A stretch of DNA of 64,000 nucleotides from NCBI GenBank assembly GCA_032718475.1, contig JAUCBJ010003564.1:64001-128000 (forward strand). The letters run 5' to 3'. This DNA comes from Nemertoderma westbladi. Lineage: Eukaryota; Xenacoelomorpha; Nemertodermatida; Nemertodermatidae. Of this stretch, positions 14,425-24,486 are shown one piece after another (within the stretch, counting starts at the first letter, position 1; each line of letters opens with the position of its first letter). Under the pieces are notes generated by a model. It saw only the letters and a list, made by a program, of their open reading frames with translations, ran no database searches and was not told where the DNA came from. The translations under genes and the position numbers were made by a program.

Positions 14425-15090
14425 TAATTATTTTTATGTGTATAAATTAGTTTGATCAATTGTATTATTCATTTAAAGATCACTCTAAACAGAACAACAA
14501 TATAATTTACTAATAATTTAGAAGGTAATATAGTTGAAGCGCCGAATACAATTTAATTTTAGTGATGCTTCTCATTGTTTGTTTGTTCCCAGGCGCGCGA
14601 CGTGCGCCTGTCTAAAATGAAGGCAACACCACCTGGAGTTTCCTGCTTATCTCACGCTGACCAGTCTGTAGCATCCATTCTACCATTAGGGGGAAAACGT
14701 CGGAAAGTAATAATTTAGTAATTTTTGAAATCATTTAGAGATGATACTTTGGCAGGTATCTACTACAACATAAGCCTTTTATGTTGTACTGTAGTAAAGG
14801 GCTGCCAAGTAAAGCGGTTTTAGACTGTTTGTTTGAGAGAACGCTCATCATCATGTGACGTTTTGTTCTGTTAAGTTAAGTTAAGTAATAGTTAAGTAAT
14901 GTTTGTAATAGTGAAGAAGATTATCCACTAGAAAGCCGTGGCCGAAGGCCACGTGCTTTCTAGTATATAAATAAATTGGAGTTGAGCTGGTAATGCAACT
15001 GTAATTAAGTGTTAGGTGGGATAGTGAATGGTGTGGTGTGGTGGTATGGGATGGAATAGGTGGGATAGATTAATTAGGTGGGATAGTGAA
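14425..15090. other. Helitron 3' part and flank
   Basis: Non-coding. Contains an imperfect GC-rich inverted pair near 14592-14610 and the 3' hairpin. The outer arms (CTAGAAAGC at 14929-14937, GCTTTCTAG at 14955-14963) extend the terminal stem. Confidence 0.55.
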
Positions 15091-15103
15091 TGTCAGGGAC
15101 ACG

Positions 15104-15202
15104 TGGCTGAACTGGTTAGCGCTACTGATGAGGCCTGATAGGCTGAAACGTACGTATAGCGCTGGTTCAACCCCCGGTGACGCGCTTTCTCATTTTTTCC
15201 AT
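15104..15202 (+). repeat. tRNA-like SINE containing a hammerhead ribozyme
   Basis: A box TGGCTGAACTGG (15104-15115) differs from the Pol III consensus by one base. B box GGTTCAACCCC (15164-15174) fits fully. A run of six T follows at about 15195-15200. The spacing of about 48 bases between the boxes suits an internal Pol III promoter. The intervening sequence folds as a hammerhead (separate entry). Element ends and target duplications were not found. Confidence 0.7.
15108..15169 (+). ncRNA. Type I-like hammerhead self-cleaving ribozyme
   Basis: The conserved core is present in order: CTGATGA (15125-15131), GAAA (15145-15148) and the cleavage triplet GTA (15154-15156). Stem II is GGCC-TGATA-GGCT (one G-U closing pair). 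Stem III is a short ACG-TA-CGT. Stem I is seven perfect pairs (AGCGCTA 15118-15124 with TAGCGCT 15157-15163), an internal loop, then five more pairs (TGAAC 15108-15112 with GTTCA 15165-15169). Predicted cleavage is after A15156. The closing stem II pair is usually G-C, so activity may be reduced. The outer part of stem I is made from A-box and B-box bases. Confidence 0.82.
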
Positions 15203-15229
15203 TTCTGAACAAAACCATAATATTACATA

Positions 15230-15355
15230 ACATATATAGATCAAGTTGAAAGGGATACTGAACTTGAGAGAAACGAAATTGCGACAACTATGGAGAATCG
15301 GGAAGCCTGGAAGGATCTCATGTCCGCTGTCCGAGTTCGCTCTACCTATTGGTAA
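15230..15355 (+). pseudogene. LINE C-terminal tail, family A (copy 2)
   Basis: 41 codons reading TYIDQVERDTELERNEIATT, then MENREAWKDLMSAVRVRST and a stop at 15353. Matches the ending of the minus-strand fragment at 57110-57330. It is a 5'-truncated LINE insertion directly after the SINE. Confidence 0.72.
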
Positions 15356-15940
15356 AGGGAAGTTGTACGCAGTTGCGTCATTAGAACCATTAGAACAGTG
15401 TAAAAGGATCTCCTCTTACAGTGGTAACGTTGGAAACGCTCCCCGAAAATACATATAAATAATTTTCCCGATTGTGTCGCTATTATATAAACTATCATTG
15501 TCTCGACTCGATAACATTACATCCCGGCCCACGAAAATCGGAAACCTAGGTAACGGGATCGAGCCCCATCAGAGCCGGTTGATATTTTCTCTTTGGACAG
15601 TATTATCAATCCATTTAATTCACCATCACTCCACCCCGCAGTAATAATTGTCTTTCTGCTCCCACGGCCTATTGTAATGTAATTTATAATTTGCCGATAA
15701 ACCAACCACCAATGATATTAAACAAAACATTAAATTATCAATTATCGATAATTCGTACTTTCCTTTTAAGTCTCTCAGTAGTTCTCCTTACTCTATCTCG
15801 GCCTTAGTTTCACGTTTTCGTTAGGAAGAATATTAATACAGATTACCAACGACTCTCTTGGGGGTAACAATTGCTGGTTTGGTTACTTCCCATAATCCAC
15901 CACTGCTATTCATGCACCTGCGCCAAGGTTCCCACCCCCA
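15356..15940. other. Non-coding, no gene seen
   Basis: No motif or structure that I can support. Confidence 0.5.
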
Positions 15941-16313
15941 CTACTTCCAAGGCTGGAATAGAATGGTACTGGGATACGGTACATGTCTATCTATAATCGG
16001 CATGCCATTACATTGCAGTGTATGATTTGTCTCCAGAAAGACCTGAGGGGAAATCCCACCACGCCTATTCTCCCCCAAGAGCCCGCACAAGATCGTACAC
16101 GGACTGTTCCTCTTGGTGAAAGCAATATCTCTCAAAGCGGAGGTTCAAGGGAGTTGGGAGTCTAGTGAGACACTTACAATGGCATAGCGTCTGATTGGAG
16201 ATACGTTCATTGTAATTGGCATTATGACCCCGGCGTAGCTTTCTTGTGTATGTGCTATCCAGATATATAGTGTCCTTAGTTGTTAGAACCCAGGTTGACA
16301 AAAGCACTCCCAT
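15941..16313 (-). pseudogene. LINE RT C-terminal fragment, family B (decayed)
   Basis: The minus-strand translation holds TRKLRRGHNANYNERISNQTL, matching the TRMLRRVHC...HISNQTL segment of the better fragment at 54700-55455, then LRFERYCFHQEEQSVYDLVR, corresponding to RFAGHCFRREDQPVHNLVL. Strongly diverged and disrupted. Confidence 0.62.
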
Positions 16314-16690
16314 GGTCCAAGGTCATGTGTATAAATAATCCACCACAATTATTAATGAATTAAAAATTTTATTATATATTTCATGTGTTATGTAATGACA
16401 AACAGTATAAAATTAAGTACATAAATTTCATTATTTTCACACAAACAGAATCTTAAAGACAACTTTAAAACAACCCCAAAAAAACTACCACACTTGTAAG
16501 ATTTTATAGTAAGATTACAGCAAGTTTATCCGGTGGCTGTTGGTTCCGTCTCATCATTTACATGCAGGATTGACGTTTACGAAACCAGAGGAGAGAGAGA
16601 GAGAGAGGAACGGGGCAGTGCAAATCTGAGTTTACGTCGCACCCAGGTACCGGAGAGTATCGCACCTCCCGCTTGTCAGCCAGTATGTGA
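16314..16690. other. Non-coding, short GA run
   Basis: A GA dinucleotide run lies near 16588-16605. Nothing else recognised. Confidence 0.5.
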
Positions 16691-16699
16691 GACAGACGA

Positions 16700-16930
16700 G
16701 TGATGAACGGGCTTGCAGAATGCAGATGGTGCCATAACCCCAAAGGCGTTGAATATCATAGGTACAAAGTTCCCATGTTCAACTTCTCTAACCCGCTCCT
16801 CATACTTGAGGATCTTATGATCCTCGTAGTAGCGATGCACCGCCTCTAAAGTCGAACTGCGTGCGCCTGTCAACGGGTTGAAGACTGACACATCAATATG
16901 ATCAAACTGATCTGTTGAGGTGGATTTCAA
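16700..16930 (-). pseudogene. LINE C-terminal domain fragment, family C
   Basis: Reads FDHIDVSVFNPLTGARSS, then YEERVREVEHGNFVPMIF and NAFGVMAPSA. The pattern DV-V-NP ... Y-RV-E-EHG-F-P--F---G-M is typical of the C-terminal region of certain invertebrate LINEs. Only this piece remains. Family assignment by remembered pattern. Confidence 0.58.
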
Positions 16931-17927
16931 GGAAAAGTGTTCGCCAGTCAGTGGCTGGCTGCAGTATGGGCTCAATTATGGGACACCCTAGAGGACTCCC
17001 CATACACTTCCAATGGATCTGTGTCACCATCAGCCACATCGACACAATAATAATAAATAATTTCCTCAGGAATCTCATATAATTTAAGTATGCTGAACAT
17101 ACGTGATCGAGAGACCTAATGGAAACAGCTTTCATTTCATTCGATACTGTTCCGTATGTAGTATGGAAGTCTCTAAAGTGATGTTACAAACCTCAATAAA
17201 AAATACCAATCTACGTTTACCTGGAAATACCTTCGATAATTGATGTCCTTGTGCAAATAATATTTTTTTTAAATAACAGTTTTGTTTATTCGCAACGAGA
17301 CACATAAGTCTATAGTTGAAATTTATATTGCACTACTAATCGTTTAATTACATGATATTAAATGCTTATAATTAATTAAGTTGATATCCCATCTTACCCA
17401 GTGCCATTGGGAAAAAAAGCGTGGAAAGGTAAATAAATTATTTGGGCAATATTAGAGAACTAATAATTAAATAAGTCGAACCAGTGATTCACACACGAGT
17501 ATAGAGTTTTATTATTATATTATTATACGCGGTTTACACGCGGGATATTGTACCACCTCCCATAATCGACGTCGGGGTCACGAGAAGAGCACCTAAATCG
17601 CGACAAATACTTTCTAGAAATTGGTTTGTTTTTCAACACTTCAAGGTATTTCTCATAATTATAAATCCTTTTAACCTCCAAAGGTCTGCTTAAATAACAG
17701 ACATTTGGAGGAGTTACTTAACTGGCCCACCACATATTGGGCTTCAAGTCGTTTTTTAAATCTAATATGAATTCATTTTCGTGCGTACTTACTGTCTATT
17801 CCAGACTGCAGAAAATCCAGTTTCATTTAACAGGTCCCTAACTAAAGATGCCCAATTCTCATTATTCCCCAACCTGTCGCGAAGCACAGTATATACTTGT
17901 TTGAGGAGTCGTAAATACGGTATTTTA
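16931..17927. other. Non-coding, no gene seen
   Basis: AT-rich. Nothing recognised beyond short open frames without motifs. Confidence 0.45.
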
Positions 17928-18121
17928 ATAATTTTCAACAACTAATAATTTTCTGTGACAACTGAGAGGAAACATACCGGTCTCCCCATACAACATAACA
18001 TTTGCTGTGTTTGTTTTGACGCGTAGAATGTACTTTAGGAATTTTAGATGAACCATTTCAATGCAAAAGGCCTCGTTCCACGTTCCCCACCACACTTGAC
18101 TGCCATACTCCAGATAGGTCG
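17928..18121 (-). pseudogene. LINE RT C-terminal fragment cut by the BEL/Pao insertion
   Basis: Reads TYLEYGSQVWWGTWNE, then HLKFLKYILRVKTNTAN and a PL---R region. This is the YGS-VW ... H-KFLK--L-V pattern that follows the reverse-transcriptase core in CR1/Jockey-like LINEs. The BEL/Pao element begins at 18122 within this sequence; its duplicated target GGTCG is part of the LINE. Confidence 0.62.
18117..18121. repeat. Target-site duplication GGTCG (left)
   Basis: Identical to 36751-36755. A 5-bp duplication fits BEL/Pao integration and confirms the element borders. Confidence 0.92.
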
Positions 18122-20311
18122 TGATAAACAACCGCGACCTCTATACTAACAGCAGAACTGTTGAACAGACAAATACCCGTTAATATCCTTCTGTCAACCT
18201 AATAAGTTCTCGTCTAACCAATAAGACACAAAGACTGCTCTACTGTTAAGTAAAGGGGATCAGGAGCGTGCTATTACTAAATTGTAAGGGTTGCTAAATA
18301 CAAAACCGCTACTTACCGTTGGATGGCGCTAATCTGCCGTCCGCTAATATATTTTACTAAATTTACACAACTCCTGCAAAATCGCTTGTTCCTTTCTCTA
18401 CCGATTGCTCGATAGAGAGCTAACTGTTCGAATCTATGAGCCACGCGGGGATAACCAAAACAATAAACCCGAGTCGGCTCCCTAAGCTTACTTAAGACGA
18501 GTGCGAGAGGCCTTGCACTCAGAGTATTCTTACGCCTAATCCTATCACTATTAAAACACGCTATTGTCTACGTCTTTTCTAATCGCGAATTCTGGGGGTT
18601 CTCTAACGTAATGTGTGAATGCGAGAATATTTAAATAATCAAATGATACAGTAATTGTTTCTACGTGGATAGTACCGCTCTGGGTCTAAACTTGCCTGCC
18701 GCTGGCTTTAGGCCAGCAAATTACTAGCGTATTGTGCGTACCGAATAGTGCGATCTAGCTGATTGCCCGCTAATGCAAATAACCGCTCAGCGTGAATAGT
18801 TTACAGTACTCTAATTATTACCTTAGCTACTCTCCGCTATGCTGCGTACTAATTCTTAATTTTTTACTAATCAATTACAGTCACAAATATGTAACAGCGT
18901 ACTAATTACTAAGAGTTCCAGAATGCGTAATTCTAATTTATTACGCAACATGTTTCGCTAGTAATAGCCTAAATTGCCGTATTACTTTGACCTAATCAGT
19001 AACTAATTGTTGTAACTAAGAAATAGAAATCAATCAAAGAGAAAAGAGCGCCTACCTAAACATTCACAATCATAGGCACACTTCAGTAACACACCAATCA
19101 GCGTCAGCAATCACAGTTCGCAATTATGCAGTTAACTACTGTATAGCCCACAATTATGCGACTCACTATTCGTACTCCACACTCAACGTTGTAATACGCG
19201 CAGGCCTCTCCCGGATACATCTAGGTTTCCTAACTAACCCGATTCCTGCCCCCCTAATACTAAATAGAGACAAAACCTGGATCATCAGCCCCCTAGTTAC
19301 TGTATCGGCGAATGGTCTGCGTGTTACAGTGCAATTGCCCGCCCGCAACGGCGACCCCCGCCAGCGTTGCCCGCTTTGAATCCTCCGCTCTCCCCTAGTC
19401 GCTCAACCCCCCGATGTGCCCACCGCCCACTGGCACCTTAGCCCTCCATTATGCTAATAGCTACCGTAGCGGCGCATGCAAATCACAAAGTCTGACAGTC
19501 TCAGAAATCCCTTAGGATTATTGCGCAGAAAGGAATCACATAGAACCATTAATCAAAAGGTAGAAATCATAGTTCCAGTTGTAATTAGCAGTAATCGAAG
19601 GAATTAATTGAGAAACACAATCAAGAGTAATCGCACTAGCAAATCATTTCAATAAATTAATCAAAATTAGCAAATTGCAGAAAATACGCTAAAATATCCG
19701 TCAAAGGTGAATAGAGACAGCTCAGCAAGTACAAAGGTGATAGCAGGTAAGGCTCTACCGGCACACCGCCAATTTATAGGTGATCCGGATGGGGTGATGC
19801 AATAGGGTGACTCAATCGCTCTCCCATTGGCTCTCCAGTCCGCGCTAGCATTAGACCAACCTGGAAGCAGTTAGTCCAATAAGGAGGCCGGATTGTAGCC
19901 CTATTGCCCTCAAATTATTACCATATATGGTAATGGATCATGTTCCTGGCTGCTGAATGGCCAGGACAGCGTCCCTATATGCTAGCCCTATTGAAGCTAA
20001 TATCAGCAAGCACAAAAAATCCAGGGTCCGACTAAACTTGCTACCCTGGAACTATCTACATATATCCTAATACAAAATTACGTAGGTAGGGCTACATACT
20101 ATACAAAATGGATGGATTCAAAATATATGGGCGTTTCGATTTCCCTATCTAAATATCATTGCGTTATTATGCCTTATCTAAAATATTATGCTGCACAACG
20201 GACTAATATTACATACAGTATAACGGACTAATATTGTGTACAGTATAACGACTAATATTGCATACTGCATAATGACTAATATATGTGGATACAGCGCCAT
20301 ATACCGTAACA
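18122..20311 (-). repeat. 3' LTR of the BEL/Pao element (2190 bp)
   Basis: Repeats 34572-36750 with about seven substitutions and an extra 11 bp near 18458. On the minus strand it begins TGTTACGG and ends TTTATCA. Four short tandem units around ATATTAGTC-GTTATACTGTA (20201-20285) mark the start of U3. An AATAAA on the minus strand lies at 18937-18942 and may be the polyadenylation signal. A 60-codon open frame (19166-19348) recurs in the other LTR only because LTRs are copies. Confidence 0.94.
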
Positions 20312-20800
20312 CCGCTCCAAGGGAAATCATATAATGTTTCCCTCCAATTGTAGAAGAGTATAAGGTGATGTATACAAAACAAAATAAATTTCTTCCAACT
20401 AATCTAAATACTTGATACTATAAATCCTACTATTTACAAATATTGCTATAGATATTGCATAATGAATTGCATACAAATTAAATTTACAAAATATTATCTC
20501 TCTCATTGTTAACGATTATTACATACAAATTAAATTTACAAAATATTGTTTCTCGTTCTTACTACATAATGATTACTACATACAAGATCAAATATAAAAA
20601 TTTGCTAGGGCAAGAGAAAGGAGTAAGCCAAACCCGCAGGTTTGTCTCCCCAATCACTTCCTTCGCCTCTCTCATAATATAAATTCAAAACAGCTCAACT
20701 AGTGTATATGAGTCTAGTCGAAGATTTCTAAATGCTACAATATACATCAGAGCGACGATGATGTATATATCTAGAGTCTGTCGCCCTGTGCTATAATGTA
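20312..20800 (-). other. 3' untranslated part of the BEL/Pao element
   Basis: No coding sequence. Holds palindrome copy 1 (20628-20644). A weakly purine-rich stretch (GGAGCGG on the minus strand) precedes the LTR and could be the polypurine tract. Confidence 0.5.
20628..20644. repeat. Element palindrome, copy 1
   Basis: CCAAACCCGCAGGTTTG in the 3' untranslated part. Flanking GGAG and CTCC add an outer stem. Confidence 0.85.
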
Positions 20801-21526
20801 TCATCGACCCGCTCCTGGGTTCTTTGGGCTCGCTCCTCTCTTTCGCCCTCTTCCCAGATACACCAATCGTCCTCCAGTCGACTCCATTGACGGCGTCCGT
20901 GAGGCGTCACTCCCTGGAACCGGCGACGATGTTCCCTGAGCCCCGACAGATTCCCGGCTTGTGCTCCTTCCTCGGCCTCGTCCCAATTGTCGTGCTCCCG
21001 TGGTCGCTTCCGCCAACTCTTCCTTATGCAATTGCACACGCGCCTTCTCCGACGCTCCCTGCGCCTTGCGCTGCAATCGCTGTGCTTCTATAATAGAATG
21101 ATAGTGGTCGTCCTTGACTTGACGCTTGTCTTGGACCCCTCCTCCTGGTTCCTTCCGCGAGCCTTGAGCTCCAGCGGTCGTCGCTGTGGTCGCTGCGATC
21201 CTCTGTTCCTGTATCCTCTCAGCGGTCAATGAACCCACTGGCACATGAGTCAACAAGAATTCGTTGCGGTATTGTATAGCCGCCATCCTCCAATCACCTC
21301 GCGCGCGTACCACTTTTCTAGTCTCCGTAAATACACCCTTCGTGATGCGATCGCAAATAGCAACGAAGTTCCAGGTGTACTTGTTATCCATATTCAATTG
21401 TCTGAAGTATTCTCGGACTACGATAACTCCAGTGTTCTGTGGAAGGTCTTGAGCAGTTAGGATGAGTTCCTGATATTGTGGTAGCGATTGTAGATATGGC
21501 TCGTACGCAACATGTGTACATATGTA
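20801..21526 (-). CDS. Basic ORF downstream of and overlapping the extra ORF
   Basis: The frame is open from 21526 to a stop at 20801. The first ATG is near 21391, but the sequence before it (for example EPYLQSLPQYQELILTAQ) looks coding, so translation may enter from the upstream ORF. It lies in the -1 frame relative to that ORF and overlaps it by 70 bases. The C-terminal half is low-complexity, Arg/Gly/Ser-rich (RGRGRSTSRES), as in nucleic-acid-binding tails. I recognise no family. Either a programmed shift or a one-base mutation splitting a longer protein would explain the overlap; I cannot decide which. Confidence 0.6.
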   Translation of the reverse strand, partial: YICTHVAYEPYLQSLPQYQELILTAQDLPQNTGVIVVREYFRQLNMDNKYTWNFVAICDRITKGVFTETRKVVRARGDWRMAAIQYRNEFLLTHVPVGSLTAERIQEQRIAATTATTAGAQGSRKEPGGGVQDKRQVKDDHYHSIIEAQRLQRKAQGASEKARVQLHKEELAEATTGARQLGRGRGRSTSRESVGAQGTSSPVPGSDASRTPSMESTGGRLVYLGRGRKRGASPKNPGAGR

Positions 21527-24486
21527 TTAAATGGTAACCAACGCATCTGCGCTTGAATATGGTAATCAGCCACACTCTCCCACTTATCTAACATCTCCCG
21601 AAGTAGGTTAGCGCTATGGTTTTGAAAGGAATCATCTCGCAGCTGACATCTCGCGCTACGATGTCCCTTTACCCCACAATATCCACATTGAGAAATGAAG
21701 ACGGTGCACGTGTGAAACGAATGGTCGGTCTCATTACACCAACGACAGACCTTATGCGCCGCCTCTACTACAGCGTCGCACGACTTTAGATTGTGCCTTG
21801 TTCTGCCGCACAATTTGCACCTACGCGCTTGTGGAAACCAGGCCCTCTCGTATATGAGGTCTCCAATCGGTTTCGCACTTCCTTCCTTCCCAATGTCTAA
21901 TACGATGTCGTCCTCTCCGGTCAACGGTTGTCGATCCGGAACAAAGTAAACATCCTCGCCATTGTCCTCTATCTCCAATATTTCCTCCCGTGTTCGTTTC
22001 GGATATGTCTTCTCCACCGGAAGATCTACTCCGAACACCTCTACTAACGTCTCCGGCCAGCCCTCCTTAACAGGTCTATCAGCCTCCGAGTGGAAGGGAG
22101 TACCAAACCCGCGGGTTTGATTCCCGAACCACTTCTCCAAAGCTTCTGGCGTCGGATATTCCATCGACGGTCGGTCTCCCAAATCTCCGATGTTCTGTCG
22201 ATATACTCCTTCGAATATCGCTAATCCTCTCCTCACCATCGACGTATTCTCTAACGATTGGTTGAAGAACGGGGTTAAGAAACGCTTCATCACGTCGGAT
22301 TGGATTCCCCCTTTCGAGCGAACGTATTGATCTCCTCCGAATACCAATGGATGACGCTTCAAAACTCGCGCAACGATATCCGCTAATAAACAAGTCACCG
22401 TGTTCGACTCAAGCACCAAATAATATTGTAGCGACGCACGGGGTGGCGCGCAAATGTTCCAATACACTAACGCTTGCCGCTTGAAGTGGGATTTGAACTC
22501 CGCTCCCGGTGGCGTGTTGTATTCGCCATACGCCTCCTCGTACTTCTTCTGCGTCTTTAACTTAAAGTCCCAATTATACAACAAGTGTGCTATAAAGCCC
22601 ATACCAGTCTTGGCAGAGTTGGGATACTCCCTATAAATTCCAATATCCTGTGCCCATAGCAACAATAGCTTGGTGTCGACAAACGGTCTCGGCAATCTAT
22701 CTTCCAGATCAGTCATGGCGTTGAAGTCGCTCTCCAAATCGCTCTGGACTCCCGATCCCACCTTGACGTAATCTTGGTTGAGAATAGCCTCTCTAACTTT
22801 CTTGGGTAGCATCCTGGCGTCGATACGTTCCGCTCCGTGCATACCTCCTCGCCTGCATACCTCCAAAATCTGCTCCCTAGGATCCTTCCCCTTCCGATAT
22901 TGTGTCGTTATGATGGGCTCCGGTCTCTCTCGATCCGCCCTCACACGCATAAACACATGAGTCACACCATCGGCCGCACGAATTTGAATACACTTGCTGG
23001 TCAAACATTCCTGATGGGACCCTCCTTCATTGTCGTAGAACATCACCCTCCAATCCTGCAGTGATTCCTCCGTTTTCCTCCACTGACGCTGAATCTCGTC
23101 TGATGGGGTCCACATGCGCTCGATAGCCTTGTGGTCATCATATCGGGTATAAGAACCCTTCCTCCTCAGCCACGTCTGGTCTACCTCCTCGTCGTCTGGG
23201 AATGTAGCCACCGCGACCCATACCTTGATGTACTTATCCAACCATCCAAATAATTTGCTCTCCTTCCCCGGAGCTCCAATCTTATCCAATGTGTCGTAAT
23301 CTGTGATCTGCATTGGGACATCACGCAAGAACTTCGCGCATAAAACTTCCCGTAGACAGTCAACGTTCCAATGATCCGCCATTCTTACCATCGGCAAGAA
23401 TCGTATCGCTTCTCGCGACTCCGGATGATCTACTAATATCGCAGGTTCGGTGCCGTCGGAATAATACACCGGTCGGGGTTGAGATACGACCTGTGGAACA
23501 AATCCGGTCACTCTCCTCGTCTCCTCTTGATGTCTATCCGCGGTCTTATTATACTCCGCTATCCTGTTCTCAAATAACTCTTTCGCCTTCGCCGCTCGCT
23601 CCTCCTGCCGCAACGCGTCTATGTCGTCCTGATGCTCAGGCGTGAGGCTTCTCGCTCGGTGAGGTGAAGTAAACGCAGTCCAGGGACTCGAGAGCTCCAA
23701 ACCCGCGGGTTTGGTACCCGAGTCCCGCGCCGCTTCGCGCCGCGCCTCTAGATGCTTATAGGCTCGGTACAGCGAAATGGCCGCTGCCGTCTCTATCAAA
23801 CTGGGTGTCGAACAGGGTTTAATCTCCGTATACGGATCTAATGTCGTAACGGTCGGCGTAATGGGTCTCGGAGGTCGCTTTCCGCTAAAGTCGATACTGA
23901 TCATCGGGTTGCTCATCGGGTAACCTCCCTCGTTGTATCTAAGGAACTGGTGAGCTGGACATCGCGTTAATATCGGTTCCGGATGTTGCTCGTCTAATCG
24001 GTCGGGAATCGCCACGTCTTGCTTATTCATGCATTCACCACACTTGTAGAACAGCTTGTACACGCTGAAGACTTTCGGCGTCTCCTGATCCTCGCCTCGA
24101 GTCCTCCGGTATAGATGCATCCCGTCGAACTGATCTCGGATTGCAGGTAGAGGTTCTTCGTGTCGTAAATACATATTCATATGGTACAGTCGTGCGATCT
24201 CCTCGTCCGGATCTGCGCTGATGTCACATACGTCCAAAGCAAAGTCGTAGGGATACCGCGTGCGATACTCTCTCCGCAAAACTTCCATCCGGTCCCCCAA
24301 CGCTCTCATTCTTTCCCTCCGTAATTCCTTATCATAAGTCGGCTTGTATTTCCCGTTTAATTCCATCACGGACCGCCCATGGTAGTAAACGTTAGAGTCT
24401 TTACATCCTGGTCGCGCGAATGGTAGCTCCGCCTCCTCTCTGGCAGTAAATCCTCTGCGCGGTTGCGCTCTAATATCCTTCTCCAT
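21457..24486 (-). CDS. Extra retroelement ORF with three CCHC zinc knuckles
   Basis: A 1009-codon ORF in the position where some LTR elements carry env, but with no signal peptide and no evident membrane segment. Near residues 890-903, 914-927 and 934-947 are three zinc knuckles of exact form C-x2-C-x4-H-x4-C (CKLCGRTRHNLKSC, CRWCNETDHSFHTC, CGYCGVKGHRSARC). This suggests RNA or single-stranded DNA binding, as in gag nucleocapsids. A further Cys-rich site near the N-terminus has the form C-x2-C plus a later C-PAH. The rest is charged and matches nothing I know. The ATG at 24486 was chosen as the first in frame. Upstream at 24547-24565 lies a plausible 3' splice site (CTAAC, then ACCCACAG), so a spliced messenger is possible. 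Two element palindromes fall in its linkers, in different frames. Confidence 0.75.
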   Translation of the reverse strand: MEKDIRAQPRRGFTAREEAELPFARPGCKDSNVYYHGRSVMELNGKYKPTYDKELRRERMRALGDRMEVLRREYRTRYPYDFALDVCDISADPDEEIARLYHMNMYLRHEEPLPAIRDQFDGMHLYRRTRGEDQETPKVFSVYKLFYKCGECMNKQDVAIPDRLDEQHPEPILTRCPAHQFLRYNEGGYPMSNPMISIDFSGKRPPRPITPTVTTLDPYTEIKPCSTPSLIETAAAISLYRAYKHLEARREAARDSGTKPAGLELSSPWTAFTSPHRARSLTPEHQDDIDALRQEERAAKAKELFENRIAEYNKTADRHQEETRRVTGFVPQVVSQPRPVYYSDGTEPAILVDHPESREAIRFLPMVRMADHWNVDCLREVLCAKFLRDVPMQITDYDTLDKIGAPGKESKLFGWLDKYIKVWVAVATFPDDEEVDQTWLRRKGSYTRYDDHKAIERMWTPSDEIQRQWRKTEESLQDWRVMFYDNEGGSHQECLTSKCIQIRAADGVTHVFMRVRADRERPEPIITTQYRKGKDPREQILEVCRRGGMHGAERIDARMLPKKVREAILNQDYVKVGSGVQSDLESDFNAMTDLEDRLPRPFVDTKLLLLWAQDIGIYREYPNSAKTGMGFIAHLLYNWDFKLKTQKKYEEAYGEYNTPPGAEFKSHFKRQALVYWNICAPPRASLQYYLVLESNTVTCLLADIVARVLKRHPLVFGGDQYVRSKGGIQSDVMKRFLTPFFNQSLENTSMVRRGLAIFEGVYRQNIGDLGDRPSMEYPTPEALEKWFGNQTRGFGTPFHSEADRPVKEGWPETLVEVFGVDLPVEKTYPKRTREEILEIEDNGEDVYFVPDRQPLTGEDDIVLDIGKEGSAKPIGDLIYERAWFPQARRCKLCGRTRHNLKSCDAVVEAAHKVCRWCNETDHSFHTCTVFISQCGYCGVKGHRSARCQLRDDSFQNHSANLLREMLDKWESVADYHIQAQMRWLPFNTYVHMLRTSHIYNRYHNIRNSS
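22103..22119. repeat. Element palindrome, copy 2
   Basis: CCAAACCCGCGGGTTTG inside the extra ORF, translated QTRGFG. Outer GGGA/TCCC and GTGG/CCAC complement each other around it. Confidence 0.9.
23697..23714. repeat. Element palindrome, copy 3 (perfect 18 bp)
   Basis: CCAAACCCGCGGGTTTGG, fully self-complementary, in the extra ORF, translated KPAGLE. Outer arms GGGACTCG (23683-23690) and CGAGTCCC (23719-23726) add eight pairs. Confidence 0.92.

Noticed and set aside
19166-19348. 60-codon frame conserved with 35605-35787
   Set aside because: Conserved only because both are LTR copies of recent origin; no coding evidence.
21457-24486. Envelope gene in the env position
   Set aside because: No signal peptide, transmembrane segment or glycoprotein-like layout; zinc knuckles instead.
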